The notes under the pieces were generated by a model. The model worked only from the letters and a program-made list of their open reading frames with translations, did no database searches and was not told where the DNA came from. Position numbers and translations under genes: made by a program. Source: Nothopassalora personata (lineage: Eukaryota; Ascomycota; Dothideomycetes; Mycosphaerellales; Mycosphaerellaceae). From it: a stretch of 64,000 nucleotides of DNA. Shown one piece after another: positions 11,100-22,969 of the stretch. Where the stretch lies: NCBI GenBank assembly GCA_033816765.1, contig CM066291.1:2232001-2296000 (forward strand), given 5' to 3'. How positions within the stretch are numbered: position 1 is the stretch's first letter; each line of letters starts with the position of its first letter.

Positions 11100-13963
11100 G
11101 GTAGGTTAAGCGCCGTAACTTAACCTACCCTTCCATTTCCCGACGCTTTTAACAGTTCTTAAAGGGTCTTGTACCTGTCCGAGCTAACTAGGGCAGTAAA
11201 CATAACACTTTCACCTTTGCGGCTAGTAATAGTCCCCTCCTATAAACCATTATCGCAGTTACGGGTAGTGAGTCGCACCTTACGGGCCTACGGACGTCCT
11301 AGGATTGTTAGTAAGTTTAGATCTGAGGAGATAAACATGTCTACTTAGTAGTAAACCCTAAATACCTAAACATCCAAATTGCCTACAACACCTTTAAACT
11401 AGGCCCGCCCTCTAGCACCTCGAAAGGTAAGCTAAGCACTCGACATTACTAGTAACCTAAACCTATAAGCGTTCCTCTAGCCGATAATATTTACCTTAGA
11501 ACCCTTATTAATTAGGCACCTAATCTAGTTCTTATTTATCCTAAACTCCGCTACTACCTAAGGACTAGGGACTATAGTAAAGTTATTAAGAACACTAGAG
11601 AGCCCGATTTTCTTAACGTCCTTATGTAGCTTAGTAGTAGGGACCGCACCCTTAGAGTAAAGTATAGTTAAATACACTCCGACATACTAGGCCTAACTAT
11701 CTTCGCGGAAGACCTCCTTATCGTACTTAGGTTTATCTTTATAGGTAACTACTTATCTAGTGCAAACCTTAGGATCCTTTCCTATAAGGCGTTGTACTAT
11801 AGCGAGCTTCTCCTAAAGAGCGGGGGTGTTAGTAACGCGACCGAAGAGGGTAGCCTCGAACTAGCGACTATATCGAAACTAATCTTATGCGTTCACATTA
11901 GGAAACGTTATCTAGAGGATCTAATTAATCTAGTAGATAATACCCTCTTCCTTTATAACCGGGCTATTACTAGCTAAACTATATTGTCGGACGTAGTTAT
12001 TAATCCTTATAGTCTTAGTATTCTATATACGCTTCCTTTATACGAAGGGAGCGTTTACGGGACTAATAGGCATATCCTTAGGCAGTCCTTTATTAGTATC
12101 GTTCCCTAATCTATTTACTTAGGCATCATTTCCCCTTCCTAGGGTTACCCCGGATTTAGCTAATGATTGAGTTTTGCTCATTTAAGCACTAACTTCGTTA
12201 ATTATTTTAACCTCCTACTAGTTAATCTCAGCTTACCGGATCTCCTATTCTAATTGTAGGCGAACTTTCTTAGTAGCCTTAGCTCGGGCTCGTAGATCCT
12301 AGGCTAAGGACCGGGTCCTCGGGTACGGATTCTTTAGAATACCTACGGGTGCCTTCCCTTTCACTTTATTAGACTACATAGGATAGGTAGATACCTCGTT
12401 AAGTTCGCCTAAGTCGACCGCCTACTCTACTTTACTTTCTCCGAATGAGACCTAATATATACTAGTAGCCTTCTCCGTTTAGCTAGACCGTGCGTCCTAA
12501 GGGCTATACTCTATTAAATGCCTAAAGTTAGGAGGGGGCTTAGAATGATTAGGAGGCGTGACCTTTATTACCCTAGTGTAGTCCCTACCTATCTATTACT
12601 TACGTAGTACGGGAATCTTATACTAGTTGTTAAACTCGATCGGCCTATAATGTTCTTCGAGTAGAGGGAGCATGTAGAGCAGTTTCGGTTTGCTATAGTC
12701 CCTCCGAAAGTTAAACTTAGTAGGACGTGGATCGCCTTCTTTCCCTAGATACTACTAGTTATTCGGGGCGAGGTATACGTAGCCCCGGGATATTAAGGAC
12801 CTTATCGCCCTATAATTACTAGCCTAGTGCTTCGAGCTACTACAGTTGTAGTAACAACCATCTATCGCTTTAGACTGTTCGCGATTCTACGATAGGGGAC
12901 GCTACATTACGTAAACCTACAGTTTAGTATCTAGGTCGTGCCTCTCCGGTTATATAGAGCGTTAATTCTCGCTTGGGTAGAAGGTACTCGCATCCGCGAC
13001 GCGACCGCGCTAGTATACACGTATGCTCATTTTAGCTACCTTCTAGATTAGATTATTATTAACAATAGTCCTAGAGGTGGCCTTCTTAAGCGTGTCAATT
13101 TTAGGCTTAAGGCGCGGCATTTGCTTTACGACTAAGCGGTATAGCTAAGGTAAAGTAAGAGGGAAATCTATATACATAGCTTTCTATCCCTCCTCACTAT
13201 CTACGATACTAGTAGCTTCATCGAGAATCCTCTAAAAGTCCCTAAACTTCTTAGGTTGCTTTAGATGAAGCCCGCAAGCCTTATAGACCGCTTTCGCAAT
13301 AGCCTCTAGCAATCCCTAAAGGAGAAGGCGACTCCGGGAGCTGTTATCTAAATCCTTAGGTTTAATTAGATCATTTAAGGATATAAATAGGCAGATGAAT
13401 TCCTTTATATCTTATTCTTCGGGCCTCTTACCTTACTACGCCCTAATAATCTCCTTAAGATATTCCCGACTCCCTAACATCGAGTAGGCGTTAAACCTTA
13501 AGAACTCTAATAAGAACGCCCTCCTAAAACGTACCTTATTAGTAAGCTACCTAGGTAGTCTTATAACTACGCGTCGGATAGTAGTTTCGCAATTGCGCTT
13601 AAACCTGCCCTAGAAATCATCCTTCTTAATAGATGCCCGAGGCTAATACTAGTCTATTAGGTCGCTAAATCGCTCCTAGAACTTAGTAGCATTAGTGCCA
13701 TTAAAGAACGGATTCTTAGCACCTCCTAGAGGTAGAAAGCGAGGGCTAGCGTTTTCTATTACTACTGCTAATCGTCTAAAGAGGGTAGTTATAGTATCTA
13801 TTCTAATTGTACTGTTCGTTCCTATACCTATACCTAATTTAGCGGCGCTAGTTCCGCTTCTCCCTTCTTTACTAGATTTAGGTGTTTCTCCTTCCTCCGA
13901 TTCCTCTATCCCCTTATAAGGGACAGAATCCCTATAGACCCCTTCTATTTTCGTAGGGTTCAT
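11100..13963 (-). pseudogene. N1 gag and protease region (RIP-mutated)
   Basis: The minus-strand frame starts with an ATG at 13,963. It has a low-complexity Ser/Gly/Glu N-terminus and then NPFFNGTNATKF, the type of sequence that opens capsid domains in fungal gypsy gag proteins. A helical capsid-like region follows, with stops at Q and W codons. Near 12,830 there is a zinc-knuckle remnant (CYYNCSSSKH*ASNYRA), with a Cys turned to Tyr. Downstream, near 11,450-11,550, the segment RCLINKGSKVNIIG looks like an aspartic-protease core whose DxG motif has become NKG. The exact end of the frame is unclear. Confidence 0.65.
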
Positions 13964-14300
13964 AGGCTATTCGTAGCCTCTACCTATGTCGGTAACGGTA
14001 CTAAGTTTTTCTAGTGATGCAGCCGTATCTATTATTACGAGGTGCTTACTTTAGAATGCGCTAATACTAGTTGTTACTTAATAGGGCCTTATAACCGTAA
14101 TTGTTACTAAATACCTTAGACCTTAAGTGTTTTCGACCTTAGTCGACCTTAACCGTGAACCTTGACCTTAAACCTTAACCTTAAGTAATAACCTTAACCG
14201 TGAACCTTAGACCTTAAACTGTAATTTTAACCTTATAAACTGGATACTAATACGCTACCGGGTGTACACTTAATAACCCCCCTCATTAACTACTAAAATA

Positions 14301-14667
14301 ATGTCTACTAACTACCCTATGTAGGCCTGTCTAAGTTATAGTGGTGTGGAGCGGCGCTTATGTAAGCAGAGGTATTTACCGGTCCCGGGACCGTGAAATC
14401 AGGTCACGTGACGAGTAGCGCAGTAGCTAGATAAAACAAGAGGATTGGCGGACCTAAACCCCTATACCCTCTACTCGAGAGGTATAAATTGAATTGTTAC
14501 CTTAATGCTACGCTTACAATACTTAGCTACGTAGTATATATCTTAATAGCTATACTAGGTCCTACTAGCTTACCTAAATGTCTAATTAAACCTAAATAAA
14601 ATTTAGGCAAGTTAGACCTAAGGGACCCCCTCTAAACCTAAGGTTAATACAACCTATTAGTCGTTAA
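14301..14667 (-). repeat. 5' LTR of N1
   Basis: The partner of 2,632-2,998, also 367 bp, differing by scattered transitions. It lies upstream of the gag start (13,963) on the minus strand and so is the promoter-bearing LTR. It ends against TAGTA at 14,668-14,672. Confidence 0.75.
14374..14399. repeat. N1 palindrome, LTR variant 2
   Basis: Identical to the LTR variant at 2,705-2,730. It lies 411 bp ahead of the gag ATG at 13,963. Confidence 0.8.
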
Positions 14668-17100
14668 TAGTAGTCCCGTAATAAACTATTAATGTACCGC
14701 TAGAATGTTACGGGGGCCCCGGATAAACCGAACGGGTATACTAGCTATTCCTATAGACCGAATCTAGTTCGAAAAGCCGTCTTATACTCTTTACCTCGAG
14801 CTATCCGGAGGTAATGGAATGCGGTAATAACGTTAACCTTCGTAATCTATCTAGCGCCCGTTAGGTTCCGAATAGTTTTCGGGATTAATAGAAGCGGATA
14901 ACGGTCCTACTTAGTAATCGAGTTTAGTACTCTATAATCGTAGTAGAACCTAAGTCCTCCCCCGGGCTTCTTTACGAATAGGACGGGAGCCGCCGCTTCT
15001 AAGGTAGAAGGGCGAATATAACCCTTACGCTATAGCTCCGTTAGCGACTTCCGGAGGATAAGTAGCTCGTCTTTCGACATACTATAGAGCGGTCCCTAGG
15101 GTAATAGTTCTAGGCTTCCGTCGGTTTTCGTCCGTATCTCGATCTTATAGTTAAGGTCGCCGTAGTATAGAGCTAGTTTATTAGCTTCTCTAGTAGAAAA
15201 TAATAGTAATATATCCTAAAGTTCTAGAGGCAAGCCCTTCTTAAGTTCCTCTCGCGTAGGCGGCTCCTTCTTACTAAGGGCTTTCTTAATATCTTCTACG
15301 GTTACCGCGGCAATCGTAGCGAAACGCTTACCCGACTCGTGTTCTTCGTAGTTGCGCCCTTCGGGTACCTATTTCTTTACTAAGCTATAGTAGTACCGGC
15401 GCTTTTTAGGCGCGGTCCGGATCTAATTATACGCCTTCTACGGGTTCCCTAGGATTATAGGGAAGTCTAGATTAGATACGACATAAGCATAAACTACCTA
15501 GTAGATCCCGGCAATTTCTATACGGAAGGCGACTACTCCTTCAATCGAGTTCCGCATCGCCTTCGTAAACCCTATAGCCTTACGGCTCTCGTTACTAACA
15601 TACGTAAGACCGAGGCCTTTCGCTAAGTCTTCGTTAATTATAGCGTAGTATATATATCCTTTATCGATAAGGGTAAACGTTCCGTAACTTTTGTTTAGGA
15701 GTACGTTAGTATATATAAGATTTCTATTTATAGAACTCTTAACTACGTTCTACCCCTTTACTAGTGCTTCTTTATCTCCTAGTTCTAGCTTTCGACTAGG
15801 AGCTAGTCTTTTCCTATCTCTCCGGGATCCGACTTAAACCCGTCGTCCTCTAAGATCGGCGCGACCGAGGCCGCGTTAATCCTAGTAGGATTAAATACTA
15901 CGGCGTACGGGCATTCCTTTACTCGATGTCCGCTCGCTCTATAGCGGAAGTAGAGCTATTCTTAGCGCCTACGATCTCTCTCCGCGGTATCTACCTATTT
16001 TACTCTCTACCTCCCTTTGTCCTCCTTCCGATCTCTACGACTTCTAGAGCGGCCTCCGCTTATCCGGGTTAGTGCTATAATAGTGTTACTATCGGCATTA
16101 ACCTAGTTACTAGCCGCTCTCGTAAAAGAACGGGTAGTAACTATAGCGGTTGTACTAGAGTCCTTATTATTGTCCTTCTACCTCTTATAGGCTATTTTAA
16201 ACTAGTCCGTGTCCTCGAGGTTAGTTATAATCCGTTCGACCTCCCCCGTAAACTCGTAGTAGTCTTCCTTTTTTGGTATAGCCGCCGTATATATCCGAAC
16301 GGGGTTCGAGAAGGTGTTACGTAAGTAACTAATCTTCGCGTCGTCGCTCTAGTTCTCTTCGCCGGCGCTTAGTAGGAGTCCGTCGAATTTTATCTAGTAG
16401 TCGTACTAAGGTTAACCGTTCGTATGTTTAATCTTAGTAAGCTGCTCTAGAGCCTTAGCGCGCTCGTTACTATTACTAAAGACTTTCTTAAGTTACGTAA
16501 AGAAAACAACGGGGTCCTTCCTAAGTTCGCCGTCTCCCTTGTCCTAGAAGTGCCGTATCCTAGTACGCTCTCTCGCTAGTAGGGTGTCGTTAATCGTATC
16601 CTAGTAAAATTCCTTAGAGAGCGTCGGTTTTAGGGCGGATCGCACCCTAAAAGAGCTCTTTAACCTTAAGAAGTAATCGCGGAATGTCTCTACCTTACCG
16701 TCCTAGGACGGTAGGTTCTAACCTCTAGGACCCGACGGTTCTTCTCCGGTGCGCGACGAGGGCGCGGCGGTGTTTAGCGTCTATAGTAACTGTCTTATTA
16801 GGTTACTAGTAGTCGTCTCATTATAAGCTAGTATCGAGACTATAGGTGTTAACTAACGTCGAGCGTCTTCCGATTCTTTTAAAGCGGCGCGCGTTGCAAT
16901 TAGCTCGGCTTATATCTCTTCCTATTGCTAGTATAGTCACTAAAGTATAAGTTAGAAGTTTTTATTCGGGGCACTAGTCCTAGGGTTCTCGCTACCCGGT
17001 AACGTTATTACGTATCCCGTCTCTTTAATAGTAGGTACCTAGCTAATTCGAATAGATCAAACTTAATATTACGGGTAAACGACGTATACACTAAAGTTCT
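14668..17100 (-). mobile_element. Chromovirus G1, 5' half (gag, protease, RT start), RIP-mutated
   Basis: The minus strand carries a gag-like protein from about 17,050 to 15,900. It is charged and helical (KVETFRDYFLRLKSSFRVRSALKP near 16,650) and ends in a zinc-knuckle remnant (RASGHRVKECPYAVVFNP near 15,900). A protease-like part follows at about 15,800-15,300, then the RT N-terminal half ([18 protein letters not shown] near 14,900; FGLSGAPVTF*RYINSLLRDYY at the N1 junction). RT breaks off at 14,668 and resumes at 2,631. Stops lie almost only at expected Q or W codons. The 5' LTR is not clearly identified and may lie within 17,080-17,300. Confidence 0.8.
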
Positions 17101-17132
17101 ATAAGGTTTATAATAAGTTCGATATAGAAGAA

Positions 17133-17288
17133 AGGGGAAGTTATACGCTATCCGAAGAAAAGGTGTCGGAAAGCAATCCGAACGCATAGGCGTAGCCTAT
17201 ACTAAGGAATAGGGGAAGTTACACGCTGTCCGAAGAAAAGGTGTCGGAAAGCAATCCGAACGCATAGGCGTAGCCTATACTAAGGAAC
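17133..17288. repeat. 78-bp tandem repeat, 2 units, between G1 and C1
   Basis: Units 17,133-17,210 and 17,211-17,288 are almost identical, starting AGGGGAAGTTAYACGCT. They lie between the gag start of G1 and the truncated end of C1, probably in the G1 leader or LTR. No coding potential was seen. Confidence 0.85.
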
Positions 17289-17299
17289 AGGGGCCCGCC

Positions 17300-20200
17300 C
17301 CTTATAGGTTCTAGCTATTCTCTAATTAACTGTGTCTTTGTAGGGTCGATTGTTATCCCTATTATGCTAATAATAAAGCCTAAGAATTTAACTTCTTTCT
17401 TATAAAATTCGCATTTCTCGGGTACCGTCTTAAATTCTAATTGCGTAAGTCGTTCGAAGACGTCCTAGACTTGTTTTACGTGTTCCTATAGGGATCCTTT
17501 CGTATAGACTAGTATATCGTCTATGTAGGCGAGAACGTATACGTCGAGTAGGTCTCTAAGTGTTTTATTAATAAGGTCCTAGTAGGATGCCGGTGCGTTA
17601 GTTAATCCTATTAGTATAACTAAGAATTCGTAAAGTCCGTATCTTATCCTAAAAGCGGTTTTCTATTCTTCTCCTTCTACTATTCGTATAGCGTAGAAGG
17701 CATCTCGTAGGTTAATCTTAGTATACTAGTCCGATCCGGTTAATCTATCTTATGCTTCTTTAATGTTAGGTAGCGGGTATCGGTTCTTAATCGTAATCTC
17801 GTTTAACTTCCTATAGTCTTATACGAGTCGTAACTTCCCGTTTGCTTTTAGAACGAATATGTATAGAGTTCCTATACTTAAGGTAGATCTTCTTATCTAT
17901 CCTTTAGCTAGCTTCTCCTTTAGCTATTCTCGTAGGGTCCGTAGCTCTTTCTTAGACATTTAATATAGGGGTCCCTATAGAGGCTCTTTCCCTAGCTAAA
18001 TGTTAATCTTATAATCCTATAGGCGGTACTTAGGTAAGGCGGTTTTGCCTCTTTCCTCTTTAAAAAGTCGCGACTACTTACGATACTCCTTAGGAATACT
18101 TAACTCTAAGATGTTAGTATTCTTCGATAGTACGTTACTTCTATTACTTCTAGTAACTTCGTAACCCGGCGGCCCTACGCTAGTGTCTATCCCGGTCGAA
18201 GGTAGTTCTTAATTCCTTCTATTCGGCGTAAGCTCGAATGTAATAAGCTGTTTCCTTGCCTTATCTACTATCGTCCGCTATCGATACGTAGGCTAAATGT
18301 CGATAACGCAATCGTATTCCCTAAATGTAAGTACTCCTCTTCTCTAGTTGATTACTAGATTATGCTTTCTTAACTAAGGCATACCTAATACTATATTATA
18401 ACTAGCTATATTAGTAATATCTAAGGTAATTTTCTCGTAGTACTATTAGATAGCTAGTAGTAATAGTGTCGTCTCCTATTCTACGCTAGGTAATAATAAT
18501 CCGTCTACCGCGATTAACTCGTAACCCTATTTCTTCTTTAGGGTAGCTAACCCGTTTCTTCTTACGAAAGACTCGGAGATAAAATTCCCCGCTACTCCTA
18601 AGTCGATTATAATACTAGTCTTATATCCGTTAACGATTGCTTATGTCTAGAAAACTATATTTAATGTCGATACGTAAGCCTAAGTGTTATATAACTCCCT
18701 TTAGTCGCTTATTCCTAGGGAGCTAATCCTTTTCCCGAATAGTATATAGTTCGCTATACTTTATACCTAGAGGCTTTAGCTAGAACCTGTAGCCCGTTGC
18801 CCTATATCTATACTTATAGTCTATTACGTTCCTAGATCTTCTACGATTCTAAGTAGAGAGCCCGTACGTGCTATACTACTATTCGTAGTTCGTTTAAGAC
18901 GAAAGTTCCTACCGGTGTTAGGTATCCGGTATCCGTTATTCGGCTTCCTATAGGTAGTCGTTCGATAACCGCTTTAGCTAAGTTCTTAGTACTATTTATA
19001 GTTAGGTAGCCCTATACTATACCCCTTATCGTATCGAGTATCTTGTCAAATTCGTTAGGGTTTAGGTATCGTTTCCCTAAGAACTTTAGTAGGAATTCTT
19101 CGTGCCTTCGTTAGAGGTAAATAATTAACTTATAGAGTTTTCCTAGTACGTCTACCGTAAATGTGTATACTTCGTTTTCGTCGTCGGTGTCGCTCTCTTC
19201 TTCTTTAGATAAGTCCTCGCTTAACTCCTCCGGTACGTAATCTTCTTTGATAGTATCTAGTTCGTTTATTTATTGTTTCGGTACTAGTAACTAACGTCCG
19301 TTCTATTCTAGATCTTAGTTTTCTTTATTATCGTTATTAAAGTAAGATTCGTCTATATCTACTTCTTAGAGCTTGTTTCGTCCGTATTAAGCTCCTAGGG
19401 TTCCTACTAGCTGTCGTAGCTAGTACCCTACGCCTAACTTAGCGTCGTAGTAGGTTTAACACGACTCCTAGTAATAGAATCGCTAGTAAAGGCTTCCGTA
19501 ACCGTGTCGAGATTCCTTCTTAACTTTATAGTTAACTCCTCGTGCTATTATACTAAACAATCTAATAGTCTTTAATTGTTAGTTATTCGGTAATTGTGTA
19601 TATTGTTAAATATAGTATCCTCCTCGTCCTTATAAGGGGTCTAGGAGAGGCGTCGTAACCCGGTTGCTATCCTTCTCCTCTACTCTCTAGGTATAGTTAA
19701 ATTATCGGGGTCTAATACTACTCCTAGATTTACCTACCTTTAGTTATATTATATTAAACTGCTCGCGGCGTACTATATTTTTACCGCGGCAATCCCGCGC
19801 TATATAACCTTCCTTACTATAGGTATAGTATATAAGTTTTCCTTTTCCTTTAAAGGGCTTTCCGTAGCCCCTACTCTTATCGATCTTCCGTCCTCGTTAG
19901 GTAACGTCTAGTTCTATTAGCTATAGTCTATAGTAGGGCTAGCTTTGTCGTAAGAATTCTCCCTTCGTAACGTACCCTCCTAAGGGTCTACGATCCGGAG
20001 CGTATCCTACTATACCTCCTACTTTAGAGTCGTATTTCTTTTCCTAGTATCGTTCCTAGAGCTAGTTATTAATGTCGATCGACGCCTTTATTAGCTCTTC
20101 GAGGTTAGTAATCTATCCCCCGTATCTTATTAACTCGTCCTTAATGGAATCCTTAAGTCTACGTCGGAATATAGTTATTAACGCCGTCTAGTCCTATCCG

Positions 20201-20726
20201 GTAATCTGTCCGTATTCTACAAATTTAGCGGCATACTCTAAAGTAGACGTCTTCTACTTTAGGTGTTAAATAATTTGTATAGCCTATTAAACTTCGTTCG
20301 AGGTCCTAAATATTAATTTTATCTTTTCTTTAAAGAGGGTATAGCTCCTAAACATTCCGGTAGGGTCTTATCGTCCTATACCTTTAAGGTATTCCTTAAG
20401 GTAAGGTTTAATCTAGTTCTACGCGCTTCCGCGAAGGAACGTAATAGCGAAGATAGTTCTTTTATTAGCATCGACTAGGTTAAATATAAGATATATATCT
20501 ATCTAATTAACCTAGTCGTTAAACTTAGCCCTATCTCTATAGAAGAGGTCTAGCTTAGTAGCCTTAACGTTGTTCTTCCTTAGAGTAGGCTCGTTATCGT
20601 TATTAGACTTATCGTCCTTCGTAGTAGTCTATCGTAGTAGCGTACGGCGGATGCTTCCTACTTCGCTAGGGGCGGGTGTTCCCCTACTAGCTACTTAAGT
20701 AGCGCTTATCCTAAGGGCGTTTAAAG
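17300..20726 (-). mobile_element. Chromovirus copy C1 (gag, protease, RT), truncated, RIP-mutated
   Basis: Read on the minus strand from 20,726, a gag region (20,690-19,870) is followed by a zinc knuckle whose Cys and His codons have become Tyr (YTYSKEGYIARDC near 19,830). A protease region follows, then RT with the active site YIDDILVYTKGS (near 17,540) and FLGFIIS..GITIDPTK (near 17,360). The block 17,306-19,870 is a close match to 59,870-62,430 (copy C2). C1 stops at about 17,300, where the 78-bp repeats and then G1 begin, so RNase H and integrase are missing. The simplest reading is that G1 inserted into C1, with the rest of C1 outside the window to the left. Confidence 0.85.
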
Positions 20727-21086
20727 TGTTACGTCTCGTTCTAGGGCTAGTCTTAAAAGAGAGATAAGTTAAGTTACGTAGCGGTATTCTTTAGAGAGGC
20801 TAAAGCGAGCTAAGCGAAGATAAATAATTAGGATAAGAGTATATTCCAATTAGTAAGATAGTAACATAAGTTGAACGTATCGAAACTATAAGGGATTCTT
20901 AGCGTTCCTAAATATAAAGGAGATTCGTAGATCTCGGTAATTAGTCTAATTATTCTAAGTATAAGCAGCCTAATTAGTCTAAGCATAAGCAGTCTAATCG
21001 CCCTAAGTCTAAGCACTTAGGTAGGATAAGTTACGTGCTCGTCTCGTTATTATAATTCTAGGGTCTATAGGAATTTTTCCGTAATA
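20727..21086 (-). repeat. 5' LTR of C1
   Basis: It begins TGTTACGTCTCGTTC next to the gag side and ends CCGTAATA, matching the ends of the LTRs at 56,826-57,209 and 63,024-63,410. The first 200 bp align well with both; the middle diverges and carries short AGCxTAAT-like repeats. The right-hand end is inferred from the family terminus. Confidence 0.65.
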
Positions 21087-21750
21087 CGTAGTACTTACCT
21101 CTAAGATCTACTCGCCTAGCTAGGCGTAGAGCTTATACTACTAGTCTAGAGTATCCTACTCCTACTTAGTAATAGGGTTACTAAGCCCCTAGATAAGCTT
21201 ATCGCGCTAGGCGCGGGCGGTACGTAGGCGAGCTACTATCTACGCGATAGCGACGCTAGTATTACTAACGTAGGTGTGCCTATTATCTCTATAGCGCCTA
21301 TACTTCTTAAGTAACTCGCCGGTAGTAATACTATTATACGTATCCTACTTATCTACTATACTATTAGTAAGCGTATCGTAAGCAAAGAGCGTAGCGAATA
21401 CTTACTAGTTATAAAGTATAGGAGGTACCGTATATATATCTTAATGTCTATACCTAGACGCTTAGCTAGTAATAACTTAGGGGTCTACGGCCCTAATACG
21501 CTAAACTTACGCTTCGCTAGCGTATCTAGTACGCTAAGCCCGCTAGATATCTATAGTAGTACTAGTAATAGTATTAGTAGTGCTAATACGCCCCCTATAA
21601 GGGCCTCCTAGCGGAGCTAGTCTTAGATAGCTTCGTCTAAAGCTATAGTAGTACTAGCGGGTCGCTAGATAGTTGCTAGCGAGGAGCTAGTAGATCGCTA
21701 GTAGTACGGGTACGGTACGCTACGAGAACGTAGTATAAGAAAAAGAAGGA
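21087..21750. other. RIP-mutated repeat DNA, unassigned
   Basis: The composition is the same as the surrounding transposons, with many CTAGTA/GCTAGC motifs. I could not assign a protein or a terminal repeat. It may include the 5' end and TIR of the Tc1/mariner element that follows. Confidence 0.4.
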
Positions 21751-22507
21751 AAAGGAGGGAGAGGGTATACTTCTTAAACCCTTAAGTTAGTTAGCCCGGT
21801 AACTATAACTTTACCTACCTATACCCCGATAACGATACGTACGAGACCTATAGGCGGGTTGTATAGTAACGGAATCTACGAGAAGTAGATAGATTACTTA
21901 TATAGAAACCTCCTAAAGCCGCGAGCTAAGGGTAGCTTGTCCTAGAAGGGGAGGTAGTTATAAGGATAGCCTATAGCTAACCCTTATATATAATACGGCT
22001 ATACCCGGCTTAATATACCGTACGTAACGCGTATACGTATACTAGGAGACGCGTATAGCGTCTATAGAAGAAAGTAAGCTTTAGTTTATCTACGATTAGA
22101 AGATCGTAGGCGTACTATATATTACGACATCCCCTTATAGCCTAACGGTCCTTATAACATCTTACGGCGGTATACGCGGCACTTTAGCTTACCTTCGCGT
22201 AGTAGTATATACACTTTATAGTATAGGATTAGATATTATTTATCTTCTTAGACGAGTACTCTATAGAGCGAGGCTCCGGTAAAAAGAGGAAGTAGTGTTT
22301 CCGCGTACCCTACTAGAAGTAGGACCGTAAGATAATCTAAATATACCCTAAGGATAAGGGCGTGTCCGTAATAATATATGCCGCTATCTACGGTAATACT
22401 AAGATATTAGATCTAGTTGTTATAACTAGGGATCTAACCTCTAATAAGAAGAATAGGTACTTAGATAACTTATATATTAATACTCTAGAGGAAGGACTAC
22501 TCCTAAT

Positions 22508-22845
22508 TGTTAGGTTTAGTATAACCTATAATCTTACTAAGTTAATTAACGACTTAGGTAACCTTCGTTCGATCGAGATTTGTTCTCGTTGAGTAAGAGT
22601 AGGAGGGAGAGTAGTGTAAAGTAGCGGTTAGGTAAGATTATATTCTAAATAGTAAGGTTAAATAGTAAGTTAAACGCCTCGAAGCTATAAGGGTTTCTTA
22701 GCGTTTCTAAATACAAAGGAGACTCTTAGTCTATAGCTTCTCGAATTACTAAGTTACTAGTAAGCGAGTAATCTCGTACGGCGCACGTAATCCGTTTTGC
22801 CTAACGACTACGTCTACCGTTATAGCTTCTATCTAATCCGTAACA
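22508..22845 (+). repeat. Solo LTR (338 bp) with target duplication CTAAT
   Basis: It starts TGTTAGG and ends CCGTAACA, and is flanked by CTAAT at 22,503-22,507 and 22,846-22,850. An internal stretch (AAGCTATAAGGGTTTCTTAG and neighbours) matches the C1/C2/C3 LTRs, so it is a relative of that family. Removing it with one CTAAT rejoins the transposase frame of element A. Confidence 0.85.
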
Positions 22846-22969
22846 CTAATCTACGACGACAACAACTAAGTATTTATATAAGATAACGCTCTAATCTACT
22901 ATTTAAGAAAGGCTATAAATTAGCTTTAATAATATAGTATTTAGGTACTTCTAAATTAGCCCCTATATA

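Larger units (their letters stand above)
2632..14667 (-). mobile_element. Nested 12-kb LTR retroelement N1 inserted in the RT gene of G1
   Basis: This block is bounded by two direct repeats of 367 bp and sits exactly inside the RT of G1. The 5 bp before it (TAGTA, 2,627-2,631) are repeated just after it (14,668-14,672). Removing the insert and one TAGTA rejoins the G1 frame across the RT active site. All coding lies on the minus strand: gag with a zinc knuckle and protease (about 13,963-11,100), reverse transcriptase through integrase (about 10,682-7,350), then a long third frame (about 6,745-3,370). The RT matches the gypsy type with an FLDNIGIKG active site; the usual second Asp is Asn here, a G-to-A change. 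RIP stops occur throughout, so it is dead. At about 12 kb it is long for a fungal gypsy element because of the third frame. Confidence 0.8.
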
